Part shown: positions 1 to 8,681 of the stretch, in pieces
How the letters are laid out: every line of letters begins with the position of its first letter
Numbering within the stretch: the stretch's first letter is position 1
Assembly (NCBI RefSeq): GCF_004114425.1
Contig: NZ_RDQF01000002.1
Location: forward strand, 186,001 to 250,000
Source of the DNA: Bradyrhizobium vignae
GTDB taxonomy: Bacteria > Pseudomonadota > Alphaproteobacteria > Rhizobiales > Xanthobacteraceae
Direction: 5' to 3'
Length of the DNA stretch: 64,000 bases
Program-made: the position numbers and the translations under genes
The notes under the pieces: model-generated
The model's input: only the letters and a program-made list of their open reading frames with translations
Told to the model about the DNA's origin: nothing
Databases searched by the model: none

Positions 1-747
1 TTCGGGTGCAACGGTGTTTTGGCGTCGAAGCGCCGTCGGCGGTGATCTATTACGCCTCGAGCGACCGATGGGGCGAGCATCCCCAGACGCATCTGGCCGC
101 CTTCGCCGATATCCTGCAGGCGGATTGCTATAGCGACTTCGAGCCGTTGTTCGATTCCGCAAGGGAAGGCGATCCCGATCACGCCGGCATTCTGCTTCGC
201 CCATGCGAGGCGGGCTTCTTCGAGCTGGCCGAGATCGAGAAGAAGGCCAAGGGAGGCAAGGGCAAACCGGTCTCCCCGATCAGGCTGGAGGCGGTCAGAT
301 GCCTCGATACGTTGTTCGAGATCGAGCGCGCATCAACGGACTCAGCGCCGACGAGCGGCGTGCCAGGAGAGAAGCAAGCCGGTGCTCGTCGATATGCACG
401 ACTGGCTACTCCGCGAGCGAGAGATCCTCTTCGCGCCCCTTCCGAGGTCCTGAAACCCATGAATTACATGCTCAGGCGCTGGGCCGACTTTGCCCGCTTC
501 CTCGACGAGAGCAAGATCTGCCTCAGCAGCAACGCCGCCGAAAGAGCGCCGCGCGGCATGATCTTGGGAAGGCGTGCTTATGATGATCACGACCTGTCGT
601 CTTAACGATGTCGATCCCAAGGCCTGGCGCGCCGACGTCCTCGCCCGTATCGCGGATCTTCCCGCGACGCGTCTGCACGAACTGCTACCCTAGGAATGGA
701 AGTTCCTGCGCCAAGCCGACAAGCCCGCCGATCAGCAGGCCGTCTGA
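1..747 (+). pseudogene. IS66-family transposase, C-terminal remnant
   Basis: The reading contains the C-terminal half of an IS66 (TnpC) transposase, including an EKKAKGGKGKPVSP-like segment, LKPMNYMLRRW and a SNNAAERA-like motif, then DVDPKAW and QADKPADQQ near the end. The frame is broken several times: it shifts near 325, shifts again before 445, and about 20 residues after LGRR are missing near 570-585. A Trp codon has become TAG near 691. The original stop is the TGA at 745-747. The 5' part lies outside the window. This is a dead insertion-sequence remnant; I did not identify the terminal inverted repeat. Confidence 0.85.
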
Positions 748-944
748 CTTTCACGCAACGCCATCATAGAGCTCGCCGTTCCCCGCGCGCATACGTTAAT
801 CAGGCGGTCTTCGTCTACAAGCTGGGTATCATTCACTCGATAGCGCTCTCAAGACGCGAGCCGGCCTGCGGCGCAGCGCTCACAAAGATCTGGAGAACCG
901 GTTCTGCCGCAATCAAGGCGCTCCGTTGTCGAGACGGCCGCTGC

Positions 945-1712
945 TTATTTGCCTTTCCAGTTCGGCGCGCGCTTTTCTGCGAAGGCAGCCGCGCCCTCGC
1001 GGGCATCATCGGACACGAAAACGGGACGAACGATCTCCTGCTGCTTCTTCCACATCTGATCTTCCGGCCAGAGCCTGGAGTCGACGATCACCTGCTTCGA
1101 TGCCTTCACAGCGAGCGGACCATTGGTGCCGATCGCAGCAGCAAGCTCGAGCGCGGCGTCGAGCGCCGGGCCATCGGTCACGCGATTGATGATCCCGAGC
1201 TCGTAGGCGCGCTGTGCGCCGAAGAACTCGCCCGTCAACGCGAACTCCATTGCCACGCGGAACGGCATCTGGCGCGGCATGCGGATCAGCCCGCCGGCCG
1301 CAGCAGCCAACCCGCGCTTCACCTCGGGGATCCCGAACTTGGCATTGCGATTGGCGACGATCATGTCGCATGACAGCGCGAGCTCCATCCCGCCGGCGAG
1401 TGCGTAGCCGTCCACGGCCGCGATCAGCGGCTTCTTCGGCAGCGCCTCGGTGAGGCCGGCGAAGCCGCGGCCCGGGATCGATGGCCGCTCACCCTTCAGG
1501 AACCCTTTGAGGTCCATGCCCGAGCAGAACGTGCCGCCGGCGCCGGTGATGATGCCGACGCTGATGGCATCGTCTGCGTCAAGCCGGTCGATCGCTGCAG
1601 CAACGCCCTGAGAGAGGGCGAGGTTGGCCGCGTTCTTAGCTTGCGGTCGGTTAAGCGTGATGATCAGAATAGGTCCGCGGACTTCAGTAAGGACCGGAAT
1701 TTCTTCGGACAT
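945..1712 (-). CDS. Enoyl-CoA hydratase/isomerase (crotonase) family protein
   Basis: A 255-residue crotonase, the normal family length. Seen: the N-terminal LNRPQAKNA segment, the first oxyanion-hole segment GTFCSGMDLKGF near residue 60, the second AAVDGYALAGGMELALSCD near 100, and the C-terminal FAEKRAPNWKGK typical of acyl-CoA hydratases. It should act in the cytosol on a CoA ester, hydrating or isomerising an enoyl-CoA. An AGGAGA site lies about 8 nt before the ATG. It follows, 45 nt downstream on the same strand, a truncated thiolase/SDR fusion, so it was probably the last gene of a beta-oxidation operon whose earlier genes are lost. Substrate unknown. Confidence 0.88.
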   Translation of the reverse strand: MSEEIPVLTEVRGPILIITLNRPQAKNAANLALSQGVAAAIDRLDADDAISVGIITGAGGTFCSGMDLKGFLKGERPSIPGRGFAGLTEALPKKPLIAAVDGYALAGGMELALSCDMIVANRNAKFGIPEVKRGLAAAAGGLIRMPRQMPFRVAMEFALTGEFFGAQRAYELGIINRVTDGPALDAALELAAAIGTNGPLAVKASKQVIVDSRLWPEDQMWKKQQEIVRPVFVSDDAREGAAAFAEKRAPNWKGK

Positions 1713-1757
1713 CGCCTTCGTCTCCTGTTGCCGTGCTTATTGTTTCAGAATGATGCT

Positions 1758-1985
1758 CTAGCGGGGAGCCATGCGGATGGCGCCGTTGAGGCGGACGTCT
1801 TCACCGTTGAAGTAGCCGTCGGTGATCATGGTCAGCGTCGAGGTATCGAGCTTGTTGCGCTCCTTGAGCGCGGTGGGCACGGTTGCTGCCAGGTGCTGCG
1901 GATGCAGATGCGACAGCGCACCCTTGCCCGGCTTGCCGACGCCGTGCGGCGTGCGGACCACGTCGATGACGTATGCTTCAGCCAT
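1758..1985 (-). pseudogene. In-frame fusion of thiolase N-terminus and SDR C-terminus (deletion remnant)
   Basis: A 75-codon open frame whose first ~48 residues (AEAYVIDVVRTPHGVGKPGK, HPQHLAA) match the start of an acetyl-CoA acetyltransferase (thiolase). Its last ~25 residues (YFNGEDVRLNGAIRMAPR) match the C-terminal end of a short-chain 3-hydroxyacyl-CoA dehydrogenase. Neither half can be active: the thiolase catalytic Cys and the whole SDR Rossmann fold are absent. The simplest reading is one deletion that removed most of two adjacent genes and joined them in frame. An AAGGGAG ribosome site precedes the ATG, so the peptide may still be translated. The downstream crotonase is intact. Confidence 0.75.
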
Positions 1986-2077
1986 GCGACTCCCTTGGCT
2001 TTGGATGTTCTAGTACTGTGAGCTCGTGCCAATGGCTCTGATGCCGCCGCGCTTTCCGCCTTGCGCGGACGAAGGCG

Positions 2078-2482
2078 TCAGCGGTGAGTCGTCAGCACAA
2101 GCGGCTCAGCAGTTGTGTTGCGCTGATCTTCGGAGCGCGAGTTGATCGCTTGCACCATGGACGGTTGCCCCGTTTCACGCTGGCGTTCGGCGGTACAATC
2201 AGGCTTGTCCGCACACAATGGGACGCCGGGCGCGGCGGCGTGCGGGCCGAGAGCATATTTCTGCGCCTGCGGCAGGTAGGTCAATTGGCCGATCTGGGTG
2301 AGAGTCAGCGTCAGACGGGAAACCGTTGATCGCGGAAGTCCACAGCGATCGGCGATTTCGCGATTGCCGAGGCCTATGCTTCGACCCTCAAAGCAACGCA
2401 CAATGTCGAATGCGCGCGATACGACCTGTATCACGCGCCGGTTGTCCGCGTCGCTCATCAGTACCCGAGATCGACGTCCCAT
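2078..2482 (-). pseudogene. Truncated IclR-family regulator (HTH part only)
   Basis: Residues ~15-80 carry an IclR winged HTH (VIQVVSRAFDIVRCFE, IADRCGLPRSTVSRL, YALGPHAAA). The sequence then loses similarity and stops at 134 residues, whereas IclR proteins are usually about 250-270. The C-terminal effector-binding domain is missing. It lies upstream of the decayed thiolase/SDR/crotonase genes and probably once controlled them. A free DNA-binding domain could still bind an operator, but nothing shows that it does. Confidence 0.65.
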
Positions 2483-2734
2483 CGTTTAACCCTCCAAGTA
2501 ACCCGATCCTATCCACACGCGGTTGAAGAGCCATAATGCGAGTCGGTCGCGATCCCGTAGCTCTGCTCGCTCGGTGCGAGATATCAGACCCGCCAGCGGC
2601 ATCACCCGATTGATGGCCGCGTTTGGTGTCGAGTTCAGCTGCTTCGTAGTAGCCGCTGACACGGCTCGCTTAGACGCCATGCGCTGAAGTTCGTCGTAGA
2701 TCCTGCCCGCTTTGGCGCCCTGGTCGCTTGCCTC

Positions 2735-2935
2735 GACATCCGGTGTCGCGCGTGATGATCATGCCGACACCGCGCCACTTGCGTTCGGCGAAGAGGGCCG
2801 CTTGCCGGACAAAGGCAGTTTCGGCATGTCCGGGTCCGACATGCATTGAGCCCCTGATCGCCAGGTTCTTCAGCTGGTGAACCCGAGATCAAGCCGGGAA
2901 AGTATTTTTGTTTTCTATGGCTGACGAGCATCAAG
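2735..2935 (-). pseudogene. Possible NADH:flavin oxidoreductase (OYE/FadH-like) N-terminal remnant
   Basis: On the minus strand a short stretch reads LKNLAIRGSMHVGPG followed by AALFAERKWRGVGMIITRD. It resembles the start of FadH/OYE-type reductases (LKNR..MGSMHTG..., FYAERARGGVGLIVTGG). It is out of frame with a plausible upstream start near 2935 and ends abruptly, so it is at most a fragment. The rest of 2483-3134 shows nothing else I can name. Confidence 0.33.
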
Positions 2936-3134
2936 CGCATCGTTTTCTAGGCATTGTCATCCCGCGGGCTCCAGGAGCTCTACAGACTCATCGAACGCTA
3001 CGTCAGTCGTCCAAGTGGGCAATAGTTTCTTGCTCATGTGTCAATTCGACTGGGCAGCATTCTAATGCAAGAGGTGAGAACCGTCGCTTTTGACACCCGA
3101 CGACGACTTTCAAGCGATCCCTCAACTCACGACC

Positions 3135-3914
3135 TTAAAAGCGCGGTCGTCTCTTCTGAGTGAATGCCGCCAAGCCTTCTATGAGTTCGTTGTCGCGCAA
3201 GCTGTCGCGGCTGCGCTGATCAGCCGCGGCCTCGTCGAGTTCGCCACGAGCGAATTCGTTAAGAGCGCGCTTCATGCCGGCCATGGCTTTGGGCGCGTTG
3301 CATGCTAGAATTTCCGCTAGTCTGTCGACTGCTGCGTCAAGCCGCTCCGCCGGAACGATTGAATTGAGATAGCCGATCCTCAACATCTCTTGGGCGCTGA
3401 TCTTCTGCGCTGTCAGGAACAGCATCTTGGCATTGTCCAGCCCCAAGCGCGAAACGTATCGCTTTATTCCGCTCTTGTAATAGTGGAGCCCAAGCCTTGC
3501 CGCTGGCATAAACATCTCGGCGGTGTCGACGCCAATCCGGAAATCGCAAGCAAGGGCGAGGTCCGTTGCCCCGCCATAGACACCGCCGTTCAACCTACAA
3601 ATTGTAGGCATGCTGAGATCCTCAAGACGATTGACCGCTGCTTCGAATGCGGACTTTGGCTGCCCCTGCTCGGTAGCAGCACTTCCGGCCACGAGGCTCA
3701 AATCGTACCCAGCGGAAAAGGCGCGGCCTTCGCCGGTCAGCACCAGTACACGAATAGCCGGCTTGGACTCAACAACGTCAAAGAGGGTCAACAACTCGCG
3801 GAGATCTTCCTCCTGCAAACGATTCAACTGCTTTGGCCGACTAAGGCGAATAGTTGCGCGAGCGTCTTCGAGCTCAAGAACGGGCCTACCCGCCGTCACT
3901 GTGCCGTCGTTCAT
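3135..3914 (-). CDS. Enoyl-CoA hydratase/isomerase (crotonase) family protein
   Basis: Crotonase fold with LSRPKQLNRL near the N-terminus, GRAFSAGYDLSLV as first oxyanion-hole segment, and LNGGVYGGATDLALACDF as second. The usual C-terminal FxxRRxPxF is present as FTQKRRPRF. 259 residues from the ATG at 3914; an in-frame ATG at 3941 would add nine. I prefer 3914 because GGAAGGGA lies 9 nt before it. It is transcribed away from the dehydrogenase gene at 4306 and probably acts on a CoA ester in the same pathway. The segment where many hydratases have the catalytic Glu reads MFMPAARLGLHYY, so the exact reaction (hydratase, isomerase or hydrolase) is open. Confidence 0.85.
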   Translation of the reverse strand: MNDGTVTAGRPVLELEDARATIRLSRPKQLNRLQEEDLRELLTLFDVVESKPAIRVLVLTGEGRAFSAGYDLSLVAGSAATEQGQPKSAFEAAVNRLEDLSMPTICRLNGGVYGGATDLALACDFRIGVDTAEMFMPAARLGLHYYKSGIKRYVSRLGLDNAKMLFLTAQKISAQEMLRIGYLNSIVPAERLDAAVDRLAEILACNAPKAMAGMKRALNEFARGELDEAAADQRSRDSLRDNELIEGLAAFTQKRRPRF

Positions 3915-4002
3915 TGGGGGTAGTCCCTTCCTTTCTGACATTGCGACGCTCGGCCAGCTCTTCGATAACCCCTGCCAGGACCGAGGCGCTCAGTTGCTGC
4001 GG

Positions 4003-4013
4003 GTATACGTATC
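4003..4013. promoter_or_regulatory. GTATAC-type palindrome in divergent promoter region
   Basis: GTATACGTATC lies between the divergent crotonase (3914, minus) and dehydrogenase (4306, plus) genes. It resembles the GTAT...ATAC palindromes at 10209-10219 and 12759-12768 in the same cluster, and could be an operator for the GntR protein encoded at 10278. Assignment is by resemblance only. Confidence 0.25.
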
Positions 4014-4305
4014 ACCTCCTGAAAGCTTCGTTCCGAACGAGTCCGAGAGGCCCCAGTGAAGCTTGCAATGCCCGCTTCATCCGCAGCAATTGTTCAGCTG
4101 CTCCAGGCTAGTAGGTACGACACTTGTTTGTCAAGAAGCAAATGGGACGGAGTATTTCACTTTCAGGGAGCGTTTTGCACATTGGATCCTGATGTAAACT
4201 CGCGCGGGCAGTGGCGTAAATGGTCAAATCTTTGGCGGGTTATGTCAGCAGGTGCCGGCGACCGAAAGGTACTACTACATCCAAATCTGCTTGGGAGAAG
4301 TCGAA

Positions 4306-5220
4306 TTGGCGACGATTGGCTTTGTTGGTTTAGGGAACATGGGCATCCGAATGGCCCGGAACTTGGTAGAGAAAGGGCACCGAGTTCAGGCTTTCGATCT
4401 CAACGCCGAGGCCCTGCGCGGCGCAAAGGAGTTCGGCGCCGCAGCGAGCGCCCAGCTTGCCGATGTAACGAAGGGAGCCGAATTCATTATAACCATGCTT
4501 CCGACGGGAAAGGAATCCCGGGCCGTGTGGTTGAGCGAAGAAGGACTCTTAAAAAGCGCGAGAGCGGGAGCCGTTCTGATGGACTGCTCAACCGTGGACG
4601 TCGACACGGCGCGAGAGCTTGGAAAGTCGGCGAAGACAATTGGTCTAGAAATGCTTGATGCGCCCGTGTCTGGAGGCACGATCGGGGCTGAGAATGCCAC
4701 ACTCACATTCATGTGTGGCGGGGATCGTGCCACGTTCGACAAGGCACACCTAATTTTGTCTGCGATGGGGAAGCGGTTAGTTTATGTGGGAGGCCCAGGT
4801 CACGGGCAAGCTGCCAAAATTTGCAACAACATGCTTGCTGGCATCAACACTATAGCTTCGGCTGAAGCGATGGTGCTCGGGCGTAATCTTGGCCTTGATC
4901 CCGCGATACTCTTCGATGTGATCGCAAACTCGAGCGGAAGCAACCAAGCATTGCTCTTGGCTTGCCCAATTCCCGGAGTGGTACCCGCAGCGGCCGTGAA
5001 TAAGGAGTTCAAGCCTGGTTTCACCGGCTCCTTGATGCTCAAGGATCTGCGGCTATCGCAACTAGCAGCACAGGCTAGTAACACGCCTACCACCCTCGGT
5101 GCGGTAGCTGCTCAGCTGTTTACGGTGCTTGAGGCCGTGGGGCTCGGACAACTTGACTGTTCGGCTATTGTGAAGCTGGTAACCGGCGAAATTGGTGGCT
5201 CGAAAGAGACAAAACGGTAG
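4306..5220 (+). CDS. 3-hydroxyisobutyrate dehydrogenase-family NAD(P) oxidoreductase
   Basis: Rossmann N-terminus IGFVGLGNMGIRMARNLVEKG binds NAD(P). The beta-hydroxyacid dehydrogenase substrate motif DAPVSGG sits near residue 120, and AKICNNMLAG near 165 supplies the family catalytic Lys. Length from a TTG start at 4306 is 304 residues, normal for the family. GGGAGAAG lies 5 nt upstream, whereas the alternative ATG at 4252 would add an atypical 18-residue leader. The enzyme likely oxidises a 3-hydroxy acid to a semialdehyde or reduces a tartronate-semialdehyde-like compound. It is the first of four co-directional genes (reductase, monooxygenase, hydrolase) and could feed the aldehyde dehydrogenase at 8682. 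Confidence 0.85.
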   Translation: MATIGFVGLGNMGIRMARNLVEKGHRVQAFDLNAEALRGAKEFGAAASAQLADVTKGAEFIITMLPTGKESRAVWLSEEGLLKSARAGAVLMDCSTVDVDTARELGKSAKTIGLEMLDAPVSGGTIGAENATLTFMCGGDRATFDKAHLILSAMGKRLVYVGGPGHGQAAKICNNMLAGINTIASAEAMVLGRNLGLDPAILFDVIANSSGSNQALLLACPIPGVVPAAAVNKEFKPGFTGSLMLKDLRLSQLAAQASNTPTTLGAVAAQLFTVLEAVGLGQLDCSAIVKLVTGEIGGSKETKR

Positions 5221-5291
5221 CTCTCCTAGCTTGAGGCTCTTACCCCTGGCCTCTGTGGCTGCTTATTGCAATAGAGGACATGAGTTAGATC

Positions 5292-5813
5292 ATGTACGGA
5301 CAGCACGAATGCATTCGACAGAGGCCTCTTGAACAGAGCGTCCTTAGGAGAGGTTTGGGTCAATTCCCGACAGGCGTAACAATCGTAACAACACGCGAGC
5401 CACGGACAAAGGCACCTATCGGACTTGCAGTCAGCTCGTTCAATTCGCTGTCACTCAGCCCACCCCTCATCCTTTGGAGCATTGGCTTAAGTTCGAGCAG
5501 CCTTGGGGCATTTCGAGCGCATGATTACTTCGCCGTGAATATTCTAGCTGAAGATCAGGAAGACCTTTGCAACATTTTCGCCCGGTCCGGGGGTGATAAG
5601 TTCAGAGGGGTGGAGTATGACAATGGCGTCTCTGACGTCCCTCTCCTTCGCGGCGCGGCGGCGCAATTTGAATGCAAGACAGTAAGCCGGTATGCAGCCG
5701 GTGACCACGAGCTCTACATTGGAGAGGTGGTAAGTCTAAGTAATGCAATGAAAGCACCCCTTGTTTTCCACGGCGGCGGGTTTAAACGGTTAAGCCAAAT
5801 GCCGGCCGAATGA
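5292..5813 (+). CDS. Flavin reductase-like protein
   Basis: A 173-residue flavin reductase domain protein of the HpaC/NtaB type. Seen: LGQFPTGVTIVTT at the N-terminus, GLAVSSFNSLSLSPPLILWS for the flavin site, FAVNILAEDQ, and HELYIGEVV near the C-terminus. Such proteins use NAD(P)H to make free reduced FMN or FAD for a partner monooxygenase. The luciferase-like monooxygenase gene begins 215 bp downstream on the same strand, an obvious candidate partner. The 215-bp gap shows no feature I can name and may hold a separate promoter. Confidence 0.85.
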   Translation: MYGQHECIRQRPLEQSVLRRGLGQFPTGVTIVTTREPRTKAPIGLAVSSFNSLSLSPPLILWSIGLSSSSLGAFRAHDYFAVNILAEDQEDLCNIFARSGGDKFRGVEYDNGVSDVPLLRGAAAQFECKTVSRYAAGDHELYIGEVVSLSNAMKAPLVFHGGGFKRLSQMPAE

Positions 5814-6028
5814 TTTGCTGACTTGGAGCCTAAGCTCACTTCAGCATGAGCTCTGTCCCGCGGAGCAACTGCGTGTTTTGTTGTACTCCTTAGCTAGCTC
5901 CCACGCGCCGATGCCCACCAACTGAGTTGTCGCGTTTGGTCAAATAGTTGGCGGACATCGTCAACAATTCGTGCAGTTGATCGAATACCATTCTCGTAAG
6001 CACTCGATCAAAACCTCTCGGGGATGGC

Positions 6029-7300
6029 ATGAAGACCATTTTTTTCCATCAGCAAGGCTATCGTGACCTCCCGGAGGACTTCGCGAAGCGCTACGAAAGT
6101 GTCTGGGTGACACTCCCCAACGATGAGGTTTGTGATCCAGCGATGGTTCAGAAGTACCTTCGTTGGAACATTGAAGAATATGAGCTGGCGGATGAGCTCG
6201 GCTTTGATGGCCTAGGATTCAACGAGCACCATCAGAACGCGTACGGATTTCCTGTTTCACCGAATATGATCGCGTCGATCCTCGCTCGACGTCAATCCGA
6301 TGTTGCCTTGGTCGTTCTGGGCAACACAATCCCCCTTCATAATCCACCGTTACGAGTTGCCGAAGAATACGCGATGCTGGATTGCTTGAGCGGCGGCCGG
6401 CTGGTTGCAGGGCTGCCGGTGGGATCGCCGCCAGATACCGTGGGCAATTATGGCCTTCCGCCAACTCAGGTAAGAGACCGCTATTTCGAGGCGCACCGAC
6501 TCTTGATAGAGGCTTGGACGCGAAGTGGACCGTTTCCGTTCAATGGCCGCTTTACGAAATTGCGCTACGTCAATCCGTGGCCAAAGCCAATACAGAAGCC
6601 GCATCCCCCTATTTGGCTTGCAGGCGGAGGGTCTGTTGAGACTTGGAAGTTCGCGACTGACAACAACTATACCTACAGCTATCTCAGTTTCTCCGGCCTC
6701 AAGCAGGCGAAAAGTATGATGCAAGGATACTGGGACCAGGTCGAAGCAGCAGGTTTAGACGACAACCCGTATCGAGCAGGTTTCGCGCAGCTGGTGGTGG
6801 TCGGCGCCACTGACGCGGAAGCAGAAACGCTCTACTTGCCGCATATTCGTAACTTCTATTCTAAATCTCTACACACGCCGAGCTATATCCACAGTCCTCC
6901 CGGCTTTAGCACAAAAAAGAGCCTCGAATTTGCATTAGCGCAGAGTATCGACCGCACTGCTCACACGAAGCTCATGGGCGATCCAGCTAGGGCATCGTGG
7001 AAAGAATTCACGGAAACGTTCGGAATGGTGGTCGGCGGAAGTCCCGATACCGTTGCTGAGCAGCTGGAGGCCGGCATTCGGAACCTTAGGATTGGCCACC
7101 TGATGGTTATTCTGCAAATCCAATCGATGGATCGCGAGATCACTGAATACAACATGCGACTTTTTGCTGAAAAGGTAATGCCTCGCCTTCGTTCCCTTTG
7201 GAAGAAGGAGGGCTACCAGGATCGTTGGTGGCCCTCTGGAGCGACTCGCGAAGGTGGCCCAGCACTTCCTCTCAACTCCGCAAAACGGGTCGTGGTCTGA
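6029..7300 (+). CDS. LLM-class flavin-dependent monooxygenase
   Basis: A 423-residue member of the bacterial luciferase-like superfamily (TIM barrel, reduced flavin). Seen: GFDGLGFNEHHQNAYGF near residue 70, VALVVLGNTIPLHNPPLRVAEE near 95, and LSGGRLVAGLPVGSP near 125, all typical landmarks. These enzymes insert one oxygen atom from O2 using FMNH2 supplied by a separate reductase, here most likely the protein encoded at 5292. Its stop codon overlaps the next start by one base (TGATG at 7298-7302), so it is coupled to the alpha/beta hydrolase. The substrate cannot be read from sequence: ketone, sulfonate, hydrazine and long-chain alkane oxidisers all fall in this superfamily. Confidence 0.87.
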   Translation: MKTIFFHQQGYRDLPEDFAKRYESVWVTLPNDEVCDPAMVQKYLRWNIEEYELADELGFDGLGFNEHHQNAYGFPVSPNMIASILARRQSDVALVVLGNTIPLHNPPLRVAEEYAMLDCLSGGRLVAGLPVGSPPDTVGNYGLPPTQVRDRYFEAHRLLIEAWTRSGPFPFNGRFTKLRYVNPWPKPIQKPHPPIWLAGGGSVETWKFATDNNYTYSYLSFSGLKQAKSMMQGYWDQVEAAGLDDNPYRAGFAQLVVVGATDAEAETLYLPHIRNFYSKSLHTPSYIHSPPGFSTKKSLEFALAQSIDRTAHTKLMGDPARASWKEFTETFGMVVGGSPDTVAEQLEAGIRNLRIGHLMVILQIQSMDREITEYNMRLFAEKVMPRLRSLWKKEGYQDRWWPSGATREGGPALPLNSAKRVVV

Positions 7301-8097
7301 TGAGTCTACAAAGCGACGTACGATCGATCGAACTTGGACGCGGCCTCTCGGCTAACTCTGTTCTCACAAAAGGGAGCGGGCCAGCAGTCGTATATCTACA
7401 TGGCCTGCTCGGACAACAATGGGATCGCCTACTCGACGGTCTTTCAAGCAAGCGCTCGGTATATGCACCGGAGGTCGCGGGTGCGCATGAGCCGGATGAA
7501 TTGAAGGCCTTTGATACCATCCACGATCTTACCATCTATGTCGACGATGTCGTTCGGAAGCTTGAACTTGGAACATTTGACCTGATTGGTCATTCCTTCG
7601 GCGGGATGGTTGCCGCTGAGTATGCGGCGCTTTTTCCGGAGCGAGTACGGAAGCTCATCCTGATTGATCCCTTGGGATTGTGGCGCGACGACAAGCCAGT
7701 GGCTGACTTCACGTACGCTACGCCAGACAAGCAAAGGACTTTGATTCTTGGCTCATCCGATGAAGAGGCTGCGAAGAAGCTTCTGGAGCTTCCTGGCGGT
7801 ACCACTCATCGAAATCGTGAAATCGTACGCCGCGCAACGAGCATGGCCAGCATCTTACATTTCATCTGGCCCATTCCTGAAAGAGGACTTAGGAAGCGAA
7901 TGTATCGGATCGCTGCTCCGACGCAGATAATCTGGGGAGAAGATGATCTGATTGTGCCTCAAGCCTATGCAGATGATTTCGCGTCAGCAATCAGGAAATC
8001 AGAAATCAAGATCATTCCGAGCGCAAGCCATACACCGCAATTCAACAAGCCAGATGAAGTACTGAAGGCCGCCCTAAGCTTCCTCGATAAGGACTAG
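7300..8097 (+). CDS. Alpha/beta hydrolase
   Basis: A 265-residue alpha/beta hydrolase starting at the ATG that overlaps the monooxygenase stop. Seen: the oxyanion segment VVYLHGLLGQQWD, the nucleophile elbow GHSFGGM with Ser near residue 98, WGEDDLIVP supplying the acid, and SASHTPQFNKP with the catalytic His near 248. The order Ser-Asp-His is intact. Tight coupling to a flavin monooxygenase suggests that it hydrolyses the oxygenated product, for example an ester or lactone from a Baeyer-Villiger-type step. That is inference from context only. Confidence 0.87.
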   Translation: MSLQSDVRSIELGRGLSANSVLTKGSGPAVVYLHGLLGQQWDRLLDGLSSKRSVYAPEVAGAHEPDELKAFDTIHDLTIYVDDVVRKLELGTFDLIGHSFGGMVAAEYAALFPERVRKLILIDPLGLWRDDKPVADFTYATPDKQRTLILGSSDEEAAKKLLELPGGTTHRNREIVRRATSMASILHFIWPIPERGLRKRMYRIAAPTQIIWGEDDLIVPQAYADDFASAIRKSEIKIIPSASHTPQFNKPDEVLKAALSFLDKD

Positions 8098-8238
8098 GAT
8101 GGGGGATAGCCTTGCCGGGGCAAGGAGATGTAGACTGCGCATCGGCAGGAAATATCTCGTCCAGTGCGAGGCGGCGCGCCATTTTTACAAGGTGAGTTGG
8201 AGAGCTACGAAGAGTAACTGCAACCACGCGATTTCACG

Positions 8239-8379
8239 ATGACGATGAACCACCCGTCCCAACGCGGTCGTACTTTGCCGGAAAAAGATCCCGCGGGGGA
8301 TGAGCGGCGGCGAATCATTGAGGAGTACGTCGAGGACCTTCGGGCAATTGTTCGCGAGCTGCGCCAGCGGTTGCACTAA
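8239..8379 (+). CDS. Small charged protein, unknown
   Basis: A 46-residue open frame starting ATGACGATGAAC, rich in Glu and Arg (DERRRIIEEYVEDLRAIVRELRQRLH). The C-terminal half is predicted to be one amphipathic helix. It sits in an otherwise empty gap between the hydrolase (ends 8097) and the aldehyde dehydrogenase (ends 8682). There is no strong ribosome site. I recall similar EEYxxDLRxxxxxLR small proteins in Bradyrhizobium but cannot name a function. The rest of the gap, 8380-8681, shows nothing. Confidence 0.5.
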   Translation: MTMNHPSQRGRTLPEKDPAGDERRRIIEEYVEDLRAIVRELRQRLH

Positions 8380-8681
8380 TGCTGAAGTGTATCTGCGGTG
8401 GATCTGAGCGCTAACCGCGATCTGCTTGTATGACGCATCTGGATTCCTGACAAAGGGGCTTCTGGGCGCGGAGCACATCGGAATACGTGCAGCGACCTCC
8501 ACCTCAAGATCCACCTCCACTCTGGCTCGGTGCTCTGTTGGAGTTGTCCGCGCCTGGCTCTCGGACTGACAGGCGATGGTCGAGAAGCAGAAATATCGTT
8601 AGCCTCGGCACGCTCGTTCGCCTAAGCGTTATCGCGAGCTGTGTAGCTGGTTGTCAGCGACTGAGGTTTACAGTAACAGAC

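Noticed and set aside
2635..2940. A 101-codon minus-strand frame
   Set aside because: The protein-like reductase fragment lies in a different frame; this one is Arg/Cys-rich noise.
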